From an uncultured Eubacteriales bacterium (GTDB lineage: Bacteria; Bacillota; Clostridia; Christensenellales; CAG-138): DNA of 64,000 bases. The notes under the pieces are model-generated. The model worked only from the letters and a program-made list of their open reading frames with translations, searched no databases and was not told the DNA's origin. The position numbers and the translations under genes are program-made. The stretch spans positions 12,389 to 76,388 of the forward strand of contig URQH01000005.1 of assembly GCA_900549955.1 (NCBI GenBank). Direction: 5' to 3'. Shown piece by piece: positions 40,150 to 49,088 of this stretch (positions within the stretch are counted from its first letter, which is position 1; each line of letters starts with the position of its first letter).

Positions 40150-42144
40150 TCAATTCATGACGATGTGGGAAAACCGGGCCGTATACCGTTCCTGCGCCGC
40201 TTGCAAAAGCTGCTCGTTGCCGGCCGTCGGCCGCTCCAGCACGTCGTGCGCCGCTTCGGCCGCCTGTTGCAGCAGCGCCGTATCCACGTCCAGACTCACG
40301 CCGCTCTCGCCGTGCTGCCGGGTACCGAAAAAGTCGCCCGGTCCGCGCTGCGCCAGGTCGTGCTCTGCAATCACAAAGCCGTCGTGCGTCGTCGTCATGA
40401 CCGACAGGCGCTCCAGCGCCGTCTCGCTGCCGCTGTCCGACAGCAAAAAGCAATACGCCTGCGCGTCGGAACGGCCCACGCGGCCGCGCAACTGGTGCAG
40501 CTGCGCCAGCCCAAACCGATCCGCGCCCTCGACGACCATGATCGATGCGTTTGGCACGTGCACGCCCACCTCGATGACCGTGGTCGTGACGAGGATCCCC
40601 ACCTCGCCTCGACGGAACGCCTCGATGGCCGCCTCTTTTTCGGCCGGGCGCATCCGCCCGTGCAACAGGCCGATACGCGCGCCCGGCAGACGCTTTTGCA
40701 GCTCGGCATACAGTTCCTCCGCGCTGCGGCCGTTTGTCGTTTCGGTCGCATCAATAAACGGGCAGACGACATACGACTGGACGCCCTGCGCCGCCTGCCG
40801 CGCCAGATAGGCATACATATCCTCGCGGCGGTGCTCCGGAATGAAGCTCGTCCGGACCGGCTTTCGCCCGGGCGGCAGCTCGTCCAGTATCGACACGTCC
40901 AGATCGCCGTACAGCAGCAGGGCAAGCGTCCGCGGGATCGGCGTTGCGCTCATGACCAGTACGTCCGGCCGCACGCCCTTGTCGGCAATCGCCGCGCGCT
41001 GCGCCACGCCAAAGCGATGCTGCTCGTCCGTCACCACGAGTCCCAGCCGCTGAAAGCGAACGTCTTCCTGCAACAGCGCATGCGTCCCAACGACGGCCAG
41101 CGCCCTGCCGGACGCAATCTGCCTGAGCAGCTCCGCGCGCCTTTTGCGCGGCAGGCCGCCGCGCAAAAGGCACACGGCGTCCCCAAAAATGGCGCGCAAT
41201 GTCTCATAGTGCTGGCCGGCCAGGATCTCCGTCGGCGCCATCAGCACGCCCTGATATCCGTTTGCACACGCCACGCACAGCGCATACAGCGCCACGGCCG
41301 TCTTGCCGGAGCCAACATCGCCCTGCAAGAGCCGGTTCATCGGCGACGGCGCCGCCATATCCCCTGCGATCTCCTCCATGACGCGCAGCTGCGCCCCCGT
41401 CGGCGCAAACGGCAACTTTTGCAAATATCGCTCGCGCACGCCGCGGCAGTCGAACGAGATGCCGGTGTGGCGCCGGCGCTCCTGCTTTTGCAGCTCGACA
41501 TTCAGCAGGTAGTACAGCACGTCCTGAAACGCCAGCCGCCGGCGCGCGCCGGACAGCGCCTCGCGCGACGCAGGGTGATGCGCGTCAAGCAGCGCCTGCT
41601 GCAGCGGGCAGAGCGCGTAGCGGTCCAGCAGCGCCTGTGGGAACGGGTCGTGGAGTTCGTGCACGGCCGGCAGCGCACGCTCCACCGCCTCCCGCAGCGC
41701 CCGCTGCGTAAGCCCCTGCGCCAGCGGGTAGACGGGCAATAACCCGGGCAATGCCGTCGACAACGACGGGTTGAGCATGGACAGCCCCTTGCGCGCGTCG
41801 ATGCGGCCACAGGCCACGGCGGTATCGCCGGCGTGCAGCTGGCCGCGCCGATACGGCTGGTTATACCACTTGAGGCGCAGCTTGCCCGTGCCGTCCGTCG
41901 CCTCTGCGCTCACGAGCGTGAGGCCGTGAAAATAGGCGCAGGTCGGTTCCGACAGGAGCCGCACGCGCACCGCGCAATCCATTCCATGGCGAAGCACCGC
42001 CACGGGCAGCGCAACAGAATAGTCGCGATAGGTACGCGGCAGATAAAAGAGCAGATCTTCCACCGTGCGCACCCCCAGCCTGGACAGCTGGGCCGCGCGC
42101 ACCGACCCGATCCCCTTGAGCGATTCCACGCCGGATTGCAGCAT
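40150..42144 (-). CDS. recG: ATP-dependent DNA helicase RecG
   Basis: 664 residues, close to the usual 670-690. N-terminal wedge domain (about 60-150) with LLFYLPRTYRDYS, then helicase motifs: I GDVGSGKTAVA, Ia MAPTEILAGQHY, II VTDEQHRFGV (DEQH), III MSATPIPRT, IV to VI in the second RecA-like domain (LLHGRMRPAEKE, VLVTTTVIEVGVHVPNAS, QLHQLRGRVGRSD). RecG remodels stalled forks and Holliday junctions. Part of the FakA-RecG block, as in many Firmicutes. Confidence 0.97.
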   Translation of the reverse strand: MLQSGVESLKGIGSVRAAQLSRLGVRTVEDLLFYLPRTYRDYSVALPVAVLRHGMDCAVRVRLLSEPTCAYFHGLTLVSAEATDGTGKLRLKWYNQPYRRGQLHAGDTAVACGRIDARKGLSMLNPSLSTALPGLLPVYPLAQGLTQRALREAVERALPAVHELHDPFPQALLDRYALCPLQQALLDAHHPASREALSGARRRLAFQDVLYYLLNVELQKQERRRHTGISFDCRGVRERYLQKLPFAPTGAQLRVMEEIAGDMAAPSPMNRLLQGDVGSGKTAVALYALCVACANGYQGVLMAPTEILAGQHYETLRAIFGDAVCLLRGGLPRKRRAELLRQIASGRALAVVGTHALLQEDVRFQRLGLVVTDEQHRFGVAQRAAIADKGVRPDVLVMSATPIPRTLALLLYGDLDVSILDELPPGRKPVRTSFIPEHRREDMYAYLARQAAQGVQSYVVCPFIDATETTNGRSAEELYAELQKRLPGARIGLLHGRMRPAEKEAAIEAFRRGEVGILVTTTVIEVGVHVPNASIMVVEGADRFGLAQLHQLRGRVGRSDAQAYCFLLSDSGSETALERLSVMTTTHDGFVIAEHDLAQRGPGDFFGTRQHGESGVSLDVDTALLQQAAEAAHDVLERPTAGNEQLLQAAQERYTARFSHIVMN

Positions 42145-42157
42145 CCATCCACCTCTG

Positions 42158-42184
42158 AAAAAAGCGGGCGGTGTACCCGCCCGC
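42158..42184 (-). terminator. Terminator after fakA
   Basis: 8-bp stem GCGGGCGG/CCGCCCGC with a 5-base loop, followed on the minus strand by TTTTTT. It lies between fakA and recG, so recG transcription depends partly on read-through or its own start. Confidence 0.85.
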
Positions 42185-42198
42185 CGACCAGTCTCCGG

Positions 42199-43848
42199 TC
42201 ACTCGACTGACAAATAATAATAGTATAAGGGCTGACCCCCGCGTTGCACGATGAATTCCGCATCCGGATATTCCCCCTGTAACTGCTCCATGAGGGCCTG
42301 GGCATTCGCCTCGTCCACCTGTTCGCCATAAAACACGGTGATCGCCGCATCCGGCTCACCCCGCTTTTCGACCATCTTGCGCAGCAGCTCCGCGGTCACG
42401 CCGTCCACGGCCGTGCCGACACAGCACAGGTCGTTGTCCATCAAGCCGATGATATCGCCCTCGGCAATGTCCTCGCCATGAAACTTCGTGTTGCGCACCG
42501 CATACGTCACGGCGCCGCTCACGACTTCGCGGAATGCCTCGGTCATGGCGCGTTCGTTGGCCGACACGTCCACCGCGCCGTTAAACGCCATGGCGGCCGC
42601 GATCCCCTGCGGGATGGTCTTGGTCGGCAGCACGATCACATTGCAGGAGACCAGCTCCGCCGCCTGCTGCGCCGCCAAGATGATGTTGCTGTTGTTCGGC
42701 AGCACAAACACGTTGCGCGCGTTGACCTTGCGAATGGCGCCGGCGATGGTATCGATGCTCGGATTCATGGTCTGTCCGCCGGCGATAACGTAATCCACCA
42801 GGAGTTCGTGGAACACGCTTTCAATCCCGTCGCCCGCGCTGACGGCGACCATGGCAAACTCCTTCTCATTGCGCTTGCGCTCGGCCTGCAACTCGCGGTT
42901 CTGTTCGCGCATGTTTTCGATCTTGAGATGGTCCAGCTCGCCAAAGCGCAGCGCCATCTGCAACACCTTGCCGGGCGCGTTGGAATGGACGTGCACCTTG
43001 ACGATGTCCGCGTCATAGGCCACGACGACAGAATCGCCCAGCTTCATGAGGTGGTCGCGGAACACATCCAGATCTGCCTCCCGGAATGCCGGATTGAGAT
43101 GCACGATGAAAAACTCCGTACAATAGCCAAACTCGATGCTCTCTTCCGGAACGCCTTCCATCTCCGCCGCAGCGCCGCCGGATGCAGCCTGCTCCGTTTC
43201 GGCCGCTTCCGGCAAGTCCGGAATTTCGTCCCCGTCCAGCGAGAGCTTAAAGCCCTTGTAGATCGTCAGCAGCCCCTTGCCGCCGGAATCGATCACGCCT
43301 GCTTCCTTGAGCACGGGCAGCAGCTCCGGCGTCTTGGCAAGCGCGCGCTCGCCGGATTCGATCATCGCATCCACGAGGCCGTACACGTTCGCGCCGCGCG
43401 CCGCAAGCTCAGCCACTTCTTCCGCAATCATGCGCGAAACGGTAAGGATGGTGCCTTCCTTAGGCTTCATCACGGCCTTGTAGGCCGCTTCGCACCCCAG
43501 CGTCAGCGCGCTGGACAGCAGCTGTGCATCCATGACGGAAGCGCCCTTGCAGGCGCGCGAAAAGCCGCGGAACAGCTGGGACAAAATAACGCCCGAATTG
43601 CCGCGCGCACCGCGCAACGCGCCCATGGAGAGCGCATCGGCTACGGTGGACACGTCGGCGTCGTCCGGGATAGATCGCATTTCCTTGACCGCGCTCTGCA
43701 TGGTCATGGTCATATTGGTGCCCGTATCGCCATCGGGCACGGGAAATACATTGAGCGCATCGATCGCCTGCCGGTTGCGCTCAAGCAGCGCGGCGCCCAC
43801 GACGATCATATCGCGGAACTGCGCTCCGCTGATAGATACCTGATTCAT
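42199..43848 (-). CDS. fakA: Fatty acid kinase catalytic subunit FakA (YloV, DAK2 domain)
   Basis: 549 residues, the usual length. N-terminal DhaL/DAK2 kinase domain (about 1-200) with NVFPVPDGDTGTNMTMTM, whose aspartates bind Mg-ATP, and GARGNSGVILSQLFRGF. The middle and C-terminal parts (about 240-549) match the FakA DegV-contact regions. FakA phosphorylates fatty acids bound by FakB for phospholipid synthesis. Operon order with the upstream Asp23 gene and downstream recG matches B. subtilis yloU-yloV-recG. No fakB in the window. Confidence 0.95.
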   Translation of the reverse strand: MNQVSISGAQFRDMIVVGAALLERNRQAIDALNVFPVPDGDTGTNMTMTMQSAVKEMRSIPDDADVSTVADALSMGALRGARGNSGVILSQLFRGFSRACKGASVMDAQLLSSALTLGCEAAYKAVMKPKEGTILTVSRMIAEEVAELAARGANVYGLVDAMIESGERALAKTPELLPVLKEAGVIDSGGKGLLTIYKGFKLSLDGDEIPDLPEAAETEQAASGGAAAEMEGVPEESIEFGYCTEFFIVHLNPAFREADLDVFRDHLMKLGDSVVVAYDADIVKVHVHSNAPGKVLQMALRFGELDHLKIENMREQNRELQAERKRNEKEFAMVAVSAGDGIESVFHELLVDYVIAGGQTMNPSIDTIAGAIRKVNARNVFVLPNNSNIILAAQQAAELVSCNVIVLPTKTIPQGIAAAMAFNGAVDVSANERAMTEAFREVVSGAVTYAVRNTKFHGEDIAEGDIIGLMDNDLCCVGTAVDGVTAELLRKMVEKRGEPDAAITVFYGEQVDEANAQALMEQLQGEYPDAEFIVQRGGQPLYYYYLSVE

Positions 43849-43878
43849 TTTCCCTCCATCCAGGTCTGGACGCTCCCG

Positions 43879-44232
43879 TCAGACCCGAATATTCTCCACG
43901 TGAATGTTGACATATTGCACCTTGAGCCCCGTCATCTCCTCCACGCGGTATTTGACGTTGCTCCGCGTGTTCTGCGCGACCGCGGGCAGCGATACGCCGT
44001 ACTCCAGCGTCACATACAGGTCGATGGCGACCGTGTCAGGCGACAGCAGCGAGACTTTGACGCCGCGCTTGAGATTGTCGCCCCCAAACAGCTCGATGAT
44101 GGAGTCCCCCGCCTTTTTGGCGTTCATGCCCACAATGCCATAGTTTTCTACGGCAGCGTAGCCGGCGATGCTGGCGACCAGATCGTCGCTGATGGTAATC
44201 TTACCAAGTGCGTTCACCATTTCAGCAGCCAT
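43879..44232 (-). CDS. Asp23/Gls24-family protein (YloU)
   Basis: 117 residues. Alkaline-shock family signature GKITISDDLVASIAGYAAVENYGIVGMNAK, then VSLLSPDTVAIDLYVTLEYGVSLPAV and the terminal VKYRVEEMTGLKVQYVNIHVENI. The start ATG 44232 has GAAGGAGGC upstream. It precedes fakA by 30 bases. Confidence 0.94.
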   Translation of the reverse strand: MAAEMVNALGKITISDDLVASIAGYAAVENYGIVGMNAKKAGDSIIELFGGDNLKRGVKVSLLSPDTVAIDLYVTLEYGVSLPAVAQNTRSNVKYRVEEMTGLKVQYVNIHVENIRV

Positions 44233-44298
44233 GTTTGTGCCTCCTTCGATCATGATTGTTGTATTATAAACGATACAGTCAAAAAGCGCAATGCCCGA

Positions 44299-45042
44299 TC
44301 AATCCTCGTCCTCGTCCGGTATCACGGCATTGTGATAGACTTCCTGCACGTCGTCGTTGTCATCCAGCCGCTCCAGGAACCGCTCGATCTTTTCGACCGT
44401 CTCCGCGTCGTCTACGTTGACGGTGTTCTGCGGGATCATGCGTACTTCGGCGGAGATAAACGTGTAACCAGCGGCTTCCAGCGCCTCGCGCACGGCGGAA
44501 AAATCAGACGGCGCGGTATACACCTCAAACGCGTCTTCCATCGCGTTGAAGTCCTCGGCGCCTGCATCAAGCGCCTGCATCATGACCTCGTCCTCATCCA
44601 GCAGGGCACTTCGTTCGATGACGATCAGGCCCTTCTTGTCGAACATCCAGCTTACGCAGCCGCTTGCGCCCAGGTTGCCGCCGCTCTTGTCGAAGATGTG
44701 GCGCATTTCCGCGGCAATGCGGTTGCGGTTGTCCGTGAGCACCTCGACGATGACGGCCATATTGCCCGGGCCATAGCCCTCGTAGGTGATTTCCTCATAG
44801 TTGACCGAGCCGCCTTCGCCCGCCGCCTTCTTGATGGAACGGGTGATGTTGTCGTTCGGCATGTTGTTGGCCTTTGCCTTGGCAATGACGTCGCGCAGCT
44901 TGCTGTTGTTGGCCGGGTCGGCGCCGCCCTCCTTGACGGCGATGGCAATCTCGCGGCCAATCTTCGTAAACACCTTGCCGCGTTGCGCGTCGGTCTTTTC
45001 CTTTTTATTTTTAATGTTTGCCCATTTCGAATGTCCTGACAT
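44299..45042 (-). CDS. yebC: YebC/PmpR-family protein
   Basis: 247 residues with the signature MSGHSKWANIKNKKEKTDAQRGK, VTYEGYGPG-like TYEGYGPGNMAVIVEVLTDNRNR, and an acidic C-terminus (NDDVQEVYHNAV). Full length. YebC-type proteins act at the ribosome to relieve proline stalls and have also been called transcription regulators. ATG 45042 follows AAAGGAGG. Confidence 0.97.
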   Translation of the reverse strand: MSGHSKWANIKNKKEKTDAQRGKVFTKIGREIAIAVKEGGADPANNSKLRDVIAKAKANNMPNDNITRSIKKAAGEGGSVNYEEITYEGYGPGNMAVIVEVLTDNRNRIAAEMRHIFDKSGGNLGASGCVSWMFDKKGLIVIERSALLDEDEVMMQALDAGAEDFNAMEDAFEVYTAPSDFSAVREALEAAGYTFISAEVRMIPQNTVNVDDAETVEKIERFLERLDDNDDVQEVYHNAVIPDEDED

Positions 45043-45057
45043 AAAATCCTCCTTTGT

Positions 45058-45624
45058 TCAGGTCAGCTTTTGATACCGGTCGCGGAGCGATTGGAGATCC
45101 TCCCACGCTTCGCGCTTCTTTCGCTCGTCCCGCAGCAGCGCCGCCGGGTGATAGGTCGGCAGGATCTGGATACCCGCGCGCTCCTTCCAGTGCCCGCGGT
45201 CACGCGTGATGCGCACATACGGGTCATACAGGTAGCGCGCCGCCACGGCGCCCAGGCAGACGAGGATCCGCGGCCGCACCAGCGCAAACTGCTTTCTCAG
45301 ATAGGGCAGGCACGCCGCCGCCTCGTCGTCCTCCGGGTTGCGGTTCCCCGGCGGGCGACACTTGACGATATTGGCGATGTACACATCCTGCCGCGACAGC
45401 CCGATGGAGGCAAGCATCTGGTTGAGCAGCTGCCCGGCCGGCCCCACAAAGGGCCGCCCCTGCAGATCCTCCTCACGCCCGGGCCCCTCGCCCACCAGCA
45501 TGATGTCCGCATGTGGGTTCCCCTCGCCAAAGGCCGTCAGCGTGCGCGTTTCGCACAGCCGGCAACGCCGGCACGCCGCCACCGCCGCCTCCATTTCCTG
45601 CCATCCGCCGTCAAAAATCTGCAT
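45058..45624 (-). CDS. Family 4 uracil-DNA glycosylase (4Fe-4S)
   Basis: 188 residues. N-terminal ACRRCRLCETR supplies cluster cysteines; then FGEGNPHADIMLVGEGPGREEDLQGRPFVGPAGQLLNQML (uracil pocket motif), VYIANIVKCRPPGNRNPEDDE with the next cysteine, ACLPYL with another, and the HPAALLR motif (YHPAALLRDE). All hallmarks of the thermophile-type family 4 enzymes are present. It excises uracil from DNA. It sits 6 bases after the NagB-like gene, in a run of same-strand genes. Confidence 0.94.
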   Translation of the reverse strand: MQIFDGGWQEMEAAVAACRRCRLCETRTLTAFGEGNPHADIMLVGEGPGREEDLQGRPFVGPAGQLLNQMLASIGLSRQDVYIANIVKCRPPGNRNPEDDEAAACLPYLRKQFALVRPRILVCLGAVAARYLYDPYVRITRDRGHWKERAGIQILPTYHPAALLRDERKKREAWEDLQSLRDRYQKLT

Positions 45625-45630
45625 GCCCGG

Positions 45631-46299
45631 TCACAGCTGCGCCGCAGCCGCCTCGTCCAGCAGGAACACGACGTTGGCATGCAGCTGCAGATACGTCGCG
45701 GGCACCTGCGGGGTCACCGGCCCGTTCAGAATCTGCCCGGCCATGGCGGCCTTGTCGCCGCCCACCAGGTAGGCGACGATCTTCTGCGCGCCCATGACCG
45801 TGCCCAGCCCGACGGTCACCACGCGCCCGTCCTGCGTCCGCTCCACATGCGTCACCGGCGCTAGCTCCGGCGCGCCGACGTTGTAAGCAATGCTGCCGTC
45901 CGGCCCAACGGCCAGGAAAGTCAGGTCGATCCCGCCCGCGCGCAAGATGCCGTCTTCATAGTCGGTGCAGGCCACGCTCCAATCCGCCGCCTCCGCATCC
46001 GGCGTAAAGCGGCGCCCGGCGTCGAGATTCACGTGCTCATAAAACAGCGTCTGCATGCGCGACGCGATGGACTGCGCCCCGTCCGCCCGCACGTGTTCCG
46101 ACAGCGCGAAAGCCGTGATATCGCTCCAGTCCAGCAGGCCGTCTGCCGTCATGCGGGTCAGCGCGCGATAGACCGGTGCGATGTCCTCCGAATAGTCGAG
46201 CCCCAGCACGCTCATCGGCTTTTCGATCACCTGCGCGGCCAGCAATGTGGCCGCAGCGGCGCCGGCAATGGATTTGTCCCGGTAGACCAATACGCTCAT
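45631..46299 (-). CDS. Degenerate NagB/6-phosphogluconolactonase-like protein
   Basis: 222 residues. The C-terminal half has NagB landmarks: LTFLAVGPDGSIAYN (GIGxDGHxAFN in true NagB), THVERTQDGRVVTVGLGTVMGAQKIVAYLVGGDKA. But the catalytic His of DGHxAFN is Ser here, the FxxDEY motif reads FALSEHV, and the phosphate-binding TGxTP loop near the N-terminus is absent (LGLDYSED). Isomerase/deaminase activity is therefore doubtful; a sensor or diverged sugar-phosphate binder is possible. Its start overlaps the next gene's stop by 4 bases. Confidence 0.72.
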   Translation of the reverse strand: MSVLVYRDKSIAGAAAATLLAAQVIEKPMSVLGLDYSEDIAPVYRALTRMTADGLLDWSDITAFALSEHVRADGAQSIASRMQTLFYEHVNLDAGRRFTPDAEAADWSVACTDYEDGILRAGGIDLTFLAVGPDGSIAYNVGAPELAPVTHVERTQDGRVVTVGLGTVMGAQKIVAYLVGGDKAAMAGQILNGPVTPQVPATYLQLHANVVFLLDEAAAAQL

Positions 46300-47234
46300 G
46301 GCAATTCCCCCATCGTTTCCACCGTTTCAAGGAACAGCGCAATGTCGCCGTATACCTCTTCCCGGTTCAGCTCATTTAGTACTTCGTGGCGCGCTTCCGG
46401 ATAAAGCTTACACTCCACCGTATGGCCGGTCTGCCGGAGCCATCCGGCGACCTGCTTCACGCCCTTCCCACCGCGGCCACCCACCGGGTCGCACGCGCCG
46501 GAAATCAGCAGAATCGGCTTGTCCGGCACGCGAGCCGCCCACTGCGCGCTCGAGATTTCACTCAGCCCGTCGAACAAGTCGCGCATGCCGGCCGCCGTGA
46601 ACACAAACCCGCAGCCCTCGTCCGCCACATAGCGATCTACCACGGCGGCGTCGCGTGAAAGCCAGTCGAACGCCGTGCGGCTCCCGCCGACGGCCTTGTT
46701 ATAGGCGCCAAAGCTCAGACGGTTCAACAGTTCGCTCGGCTGATCCGGCCCATGGCGCCGGATCTCGCGCCTTGCGAGCCATTTGGCCAAGCCCAGCATC
46801 GGGTTTCTGCCGGCCGTGCCGGAAAAGATATACGCTTCAAAATCCTCGCCGTCGCGTCCCGCATAGGCGCGGGCCAGAAACGACCCCATCGAATGCCCAA
46901 ACAACACGTACGGGATGGCCGGGTAGTCGCGCCGGGTCAGGTCCAGCAGCGTCCGCATGTCCTGCAACAGCGCATCCCAACCGTTTTCCACGCCAAAAAA
47001 CCCGCGCGCCGCATCCGGCGTGCTCTTGCCGTGGCCGGCGTGATCCTGACCATAGACCAGCACGCCCTGCGCAGCGAGATAGCGGGCAAACGCATCGTAA
47101 CGCTCGACATGCTCCGCCATGCCGTGCGTAATCTGTACGGCGGCGCAGGGATCCTCCGGGATCCACAGCCGGTACCGGGTCGTTCCCAACCCGGTGGCCG
47201 ACGGAATCCTGCGATCCTTGACCGTGACTTTCAT
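46296..47234 (-). CDS. Alpha/beta hydrolase, monoglyceride lipase-like
   Basis: 312 residues. Oxyanion-region HGMAEHVERYDAFARYLAAQGVLVYGQDHAGHGKS, nucleophile elbow GHSMGSF (Ser in GxSxG), late Asp in ISGACDPVGG and His in YPEARHEVLNE complete a catalytic triad. This is the serine aminopeptidase S33/Hydrolase_4 class that cleaves lysophospholipids or monoglycerides. No signal peptide, so cytoplasmic. GGAG precedes ATG 47234. Confidence 0.93.
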   Translation of the reverse strand: MKVTVKDRRIPSATGLGTTRYRLWIPEDPCAAVQITHGMAEHVERYDAFARYLAAQGVLVYGQDHAGHGKSTPDAARGFFGVENGWDALLQDMRTLLDLTRRDYPAIPYVLFGHSMGSFLARAYAGRDGEDFEAYIFSGTAGRNPMLGLAKWLARREIRRHGPDQPSELLNRLSFGAYNKAVGGSRTAFDWLSRDAAVVDRYVADEGCGFVFTAAGMRDLFDGLSEISSAQWAARVPDKPILLISGACDPVGGRGGKGVKQVAGWLRQTGHTVECKLYPEARHEVLNELNREEVYGDIALFLETVETMGELP

Positions 47235-47355
47235 CCAACTTCACTCCATTCTATGCATACGCAATAAGTATATCATCGTTTTTCCGAATACTCAATAAGC
47301 GTTTGCCTGGCCAATGAGATTTCTCGAGCTGCTCTCGCGTCACCCACGGTACGTC

Positions 47356-47379
47356 AAAGGGCGGCCGCCCTGGCCGCCC
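47356..47379 (-). terminator. Terminator of the CNNM/CorC-like gene
   Basis: 8-bp stem GGGCGGCC/GGCCGCCC with a 5-base loop followed by TTTG on the minus strand, 27 bases after the stop. Confidence 0.6.
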
Positions 47380-47405
47380 CTTCGCCTCTACGGCACAGCG
47401 CACCG

Positions 47406-48746
47406 TCAATCCTCCGTCTGTTTGGCCGGCTGCGTCTCCCCCAGCCGGCAGACCAGCGTCTGCTCGATGCGATGCTCGGCAATCTCCACCACCTTGATGT
47501 GCAGCCCACATGCGTCGAGCTCGAACTGCGTGCCGTCATCCGGCACCAGGCCATAGCTGCCGAACACAAAGCCTCCAAAGGTGTCGTACTCGTCGGTGGG
47601 CAGTGTCACCTGCAGCTGCTCGCCCACTTCATCCAGCGGCGCCGTGCCGAGGATACGCCACGTGTTTTCGTCCAGCTGCTGGATCTCGGACGGCTCCTCC
47701 GGCGCGCTCGTGTCGTCGTCCAGGTCGCCCACCAACTGCTCCAGCAGGTCGTTCATCGTGACGATGCCCTGCACGCCGCCATATTCGTCGAGCAGCACGG
47801 CAAAGTGGTTGCGCGTCTTCTTCATCTGCCGGAACAGCGCGTCTGCGCGGATGCTCTGCGGCACAAAATAGGCCGGGCGCACCGCCTCGCGCAGGATCGT
47901 CTCCCGCGAGCGGTCCTCGAGACGAAAATAGTCCTTGGCGTTGAGCACGCCGATGATGTCGTCCGCCGTCTCCCCGCACACCGGATACAGCGAGTGCCGG
48001 TTTTCCCGGATGGTCTGGTTCCACTGGTCGACAGTCTCGTCCTCCCACAGCACGACCATGTCGGTGCGGTGGGTCGCAAACTCCTCCACGGCCAGATCGT
48101 CAAATTCAAACACATTCTGGATCATCATCTGCTCGTCCGCATCGATGACGCCCTTTTCGGATCCGACGTCAACCATCATGCGGATTTCCTCTTCGCTGAC
48201 CTCGTCGTCCTTCTCGTTCGGGTCAATGCCCAAAAGGCGCAGCACGGCGTTGGTCGAAACGGTGAGCAGCCACACGATGGGCGCAAACAGCCGGGAGATG
48301 AACGCCACCAGGCCGGAGATCGCCAGCGACAGCTGCTCCGCCTTTTTCATGGCAATGCGCTTTGGCACGAGCTCGCCAAAGATCAGCGTAAAATAGGACA
48401 GGATCAGCGTGATCAGGATGACCGCAATGGTATTCAGCACGCGGGGGGCAATCGTCACGCCCGCGCCTACGAGCCACTCCACGATGGGATCGGAAAAATT
48501 GTCCGCGGCAAACGCGCTGCCCAGAAAACCGGACAGCGTAATGGCCACCTGAATCGTGGCGAGAAAGCGCGCCGGCTGATTGGTCAGGCGCGCCAGCCGT
48601 ATGGCGCGCTTGTCGCCCTCGGCGGCCAGCTTGGCCAGCCGGTTGTCGTTCATCGAGATGACGGCAATCTCCGCGCACGCAAATACCGCATTACATATGA
48701 TGAGAATCAGCTGCAACAGCAGCGATAGCCCTATGGAACTTTCCAA
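47406..48746 (-). CDS. CNNM/CorC-family (hemolysin-like) membrane protein
   Basis: 446 residues. DUF21 transmembrane domain with four helices in the first 175 residues (SIGLSLLLQLILIICNAVFACAEIAVISMNDNRLAKLA; FLGSAFAADNFSDP; FGELVPKRIAMKKAEQL), then two CBS domains (about 205-330) and a CorC_HlyC transporter-associated domain (about 345-430: WRILGTAPLDEVGEQL). Likely Mg/Co efflux or magnesium homeostasis. The start is TTG 48746, with AGGAGG about 7 bases upstream. Confidence 0.93.
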   Translation of the reverse strand: MESSIGLSLLLQLILIICNAVFACAEIAVISMNDNRLAKLAAEGDKRAIRLARLTNQPARFLATIQVAITLSGFLGSAFAADNFSDPIVEWLVGAGVTIAPRVLNTIAVILITLILSYFTLIFGELVPKRIAMKKAEQLSLAISGLVAFISRLFAPIVWLLTVSTNAVLRLLGIDPNEKDDEVSEEEIRMMVDVGSEKGVIDADEQMMIQNVFEFDDLAVEEFATHRTDMVVLWEDETVDQWNQTIRENRHSLYPVCGETADDIIGVLNAKDYFRLEDRSRETILREAVRPAYFVPQSIRADALFRQMKKTRNHFAVLLDEYGGVQGIVTMNDLLEQLVGDLDDDTSAPEEPSEIQQLDENTWRILGTAPLDEVGEQLQVTLPTDEYDTFGGFVFGSYGLVPDDGTQFELDACGLHIKVVEIAEHRIEQTLVCRLGETQPAKQTED

Positions 48747-49027
48747 CGTCGTCCTCCTGTTTGTCGGTCACTCGCCGGAAGGGTCGTCCATTTTGACATA
48801 GCAAAAAAACATGCTCCGCACACGGCAAACGCCACGATACAGATCATGCCGGATCAATACTTCGATGCAATTCGGGCCGATGGCAGCTTCGTTTCCGTCG
48901 CTACTGTCGTCGTCCATGTTCCGTCAACTGGTTCCCTTCCAAAGTTTTGTTTATTATATCACAGCATTCTCGGCTTGTGAAGCCCTGTTTTCCCGGCAAA
49001 ACCGGCAGATCCGTTGCACGCCCCGCG
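48747..49027. other. Intergenic gap between the divergent CorC-like and aminotransferase genes
   Basis: About 280 bases with no supportable gene. It should hold the minus-strand promoter of the CorC-like gene, but I see no convincing -35/-10 pair there; only the aminotransferase promoter at its end is clear. Confidence 0.5.
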
Positions 49028-49056
49028 TTGACAGGGGTTCCCTGGCGGCCTATAAT
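49028..49056 (+). promoter_or_regulatory. Promoter of the aminotransferase gene
   Basis: Perfect TTGACA (49028-49033), 17-base spacer, perfect TATAAT (49051-49056). Confidence 0.93.
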
Positions 49057-49088
49057 AATCATATATTCTTTACTGATCGAGGCCTCAG

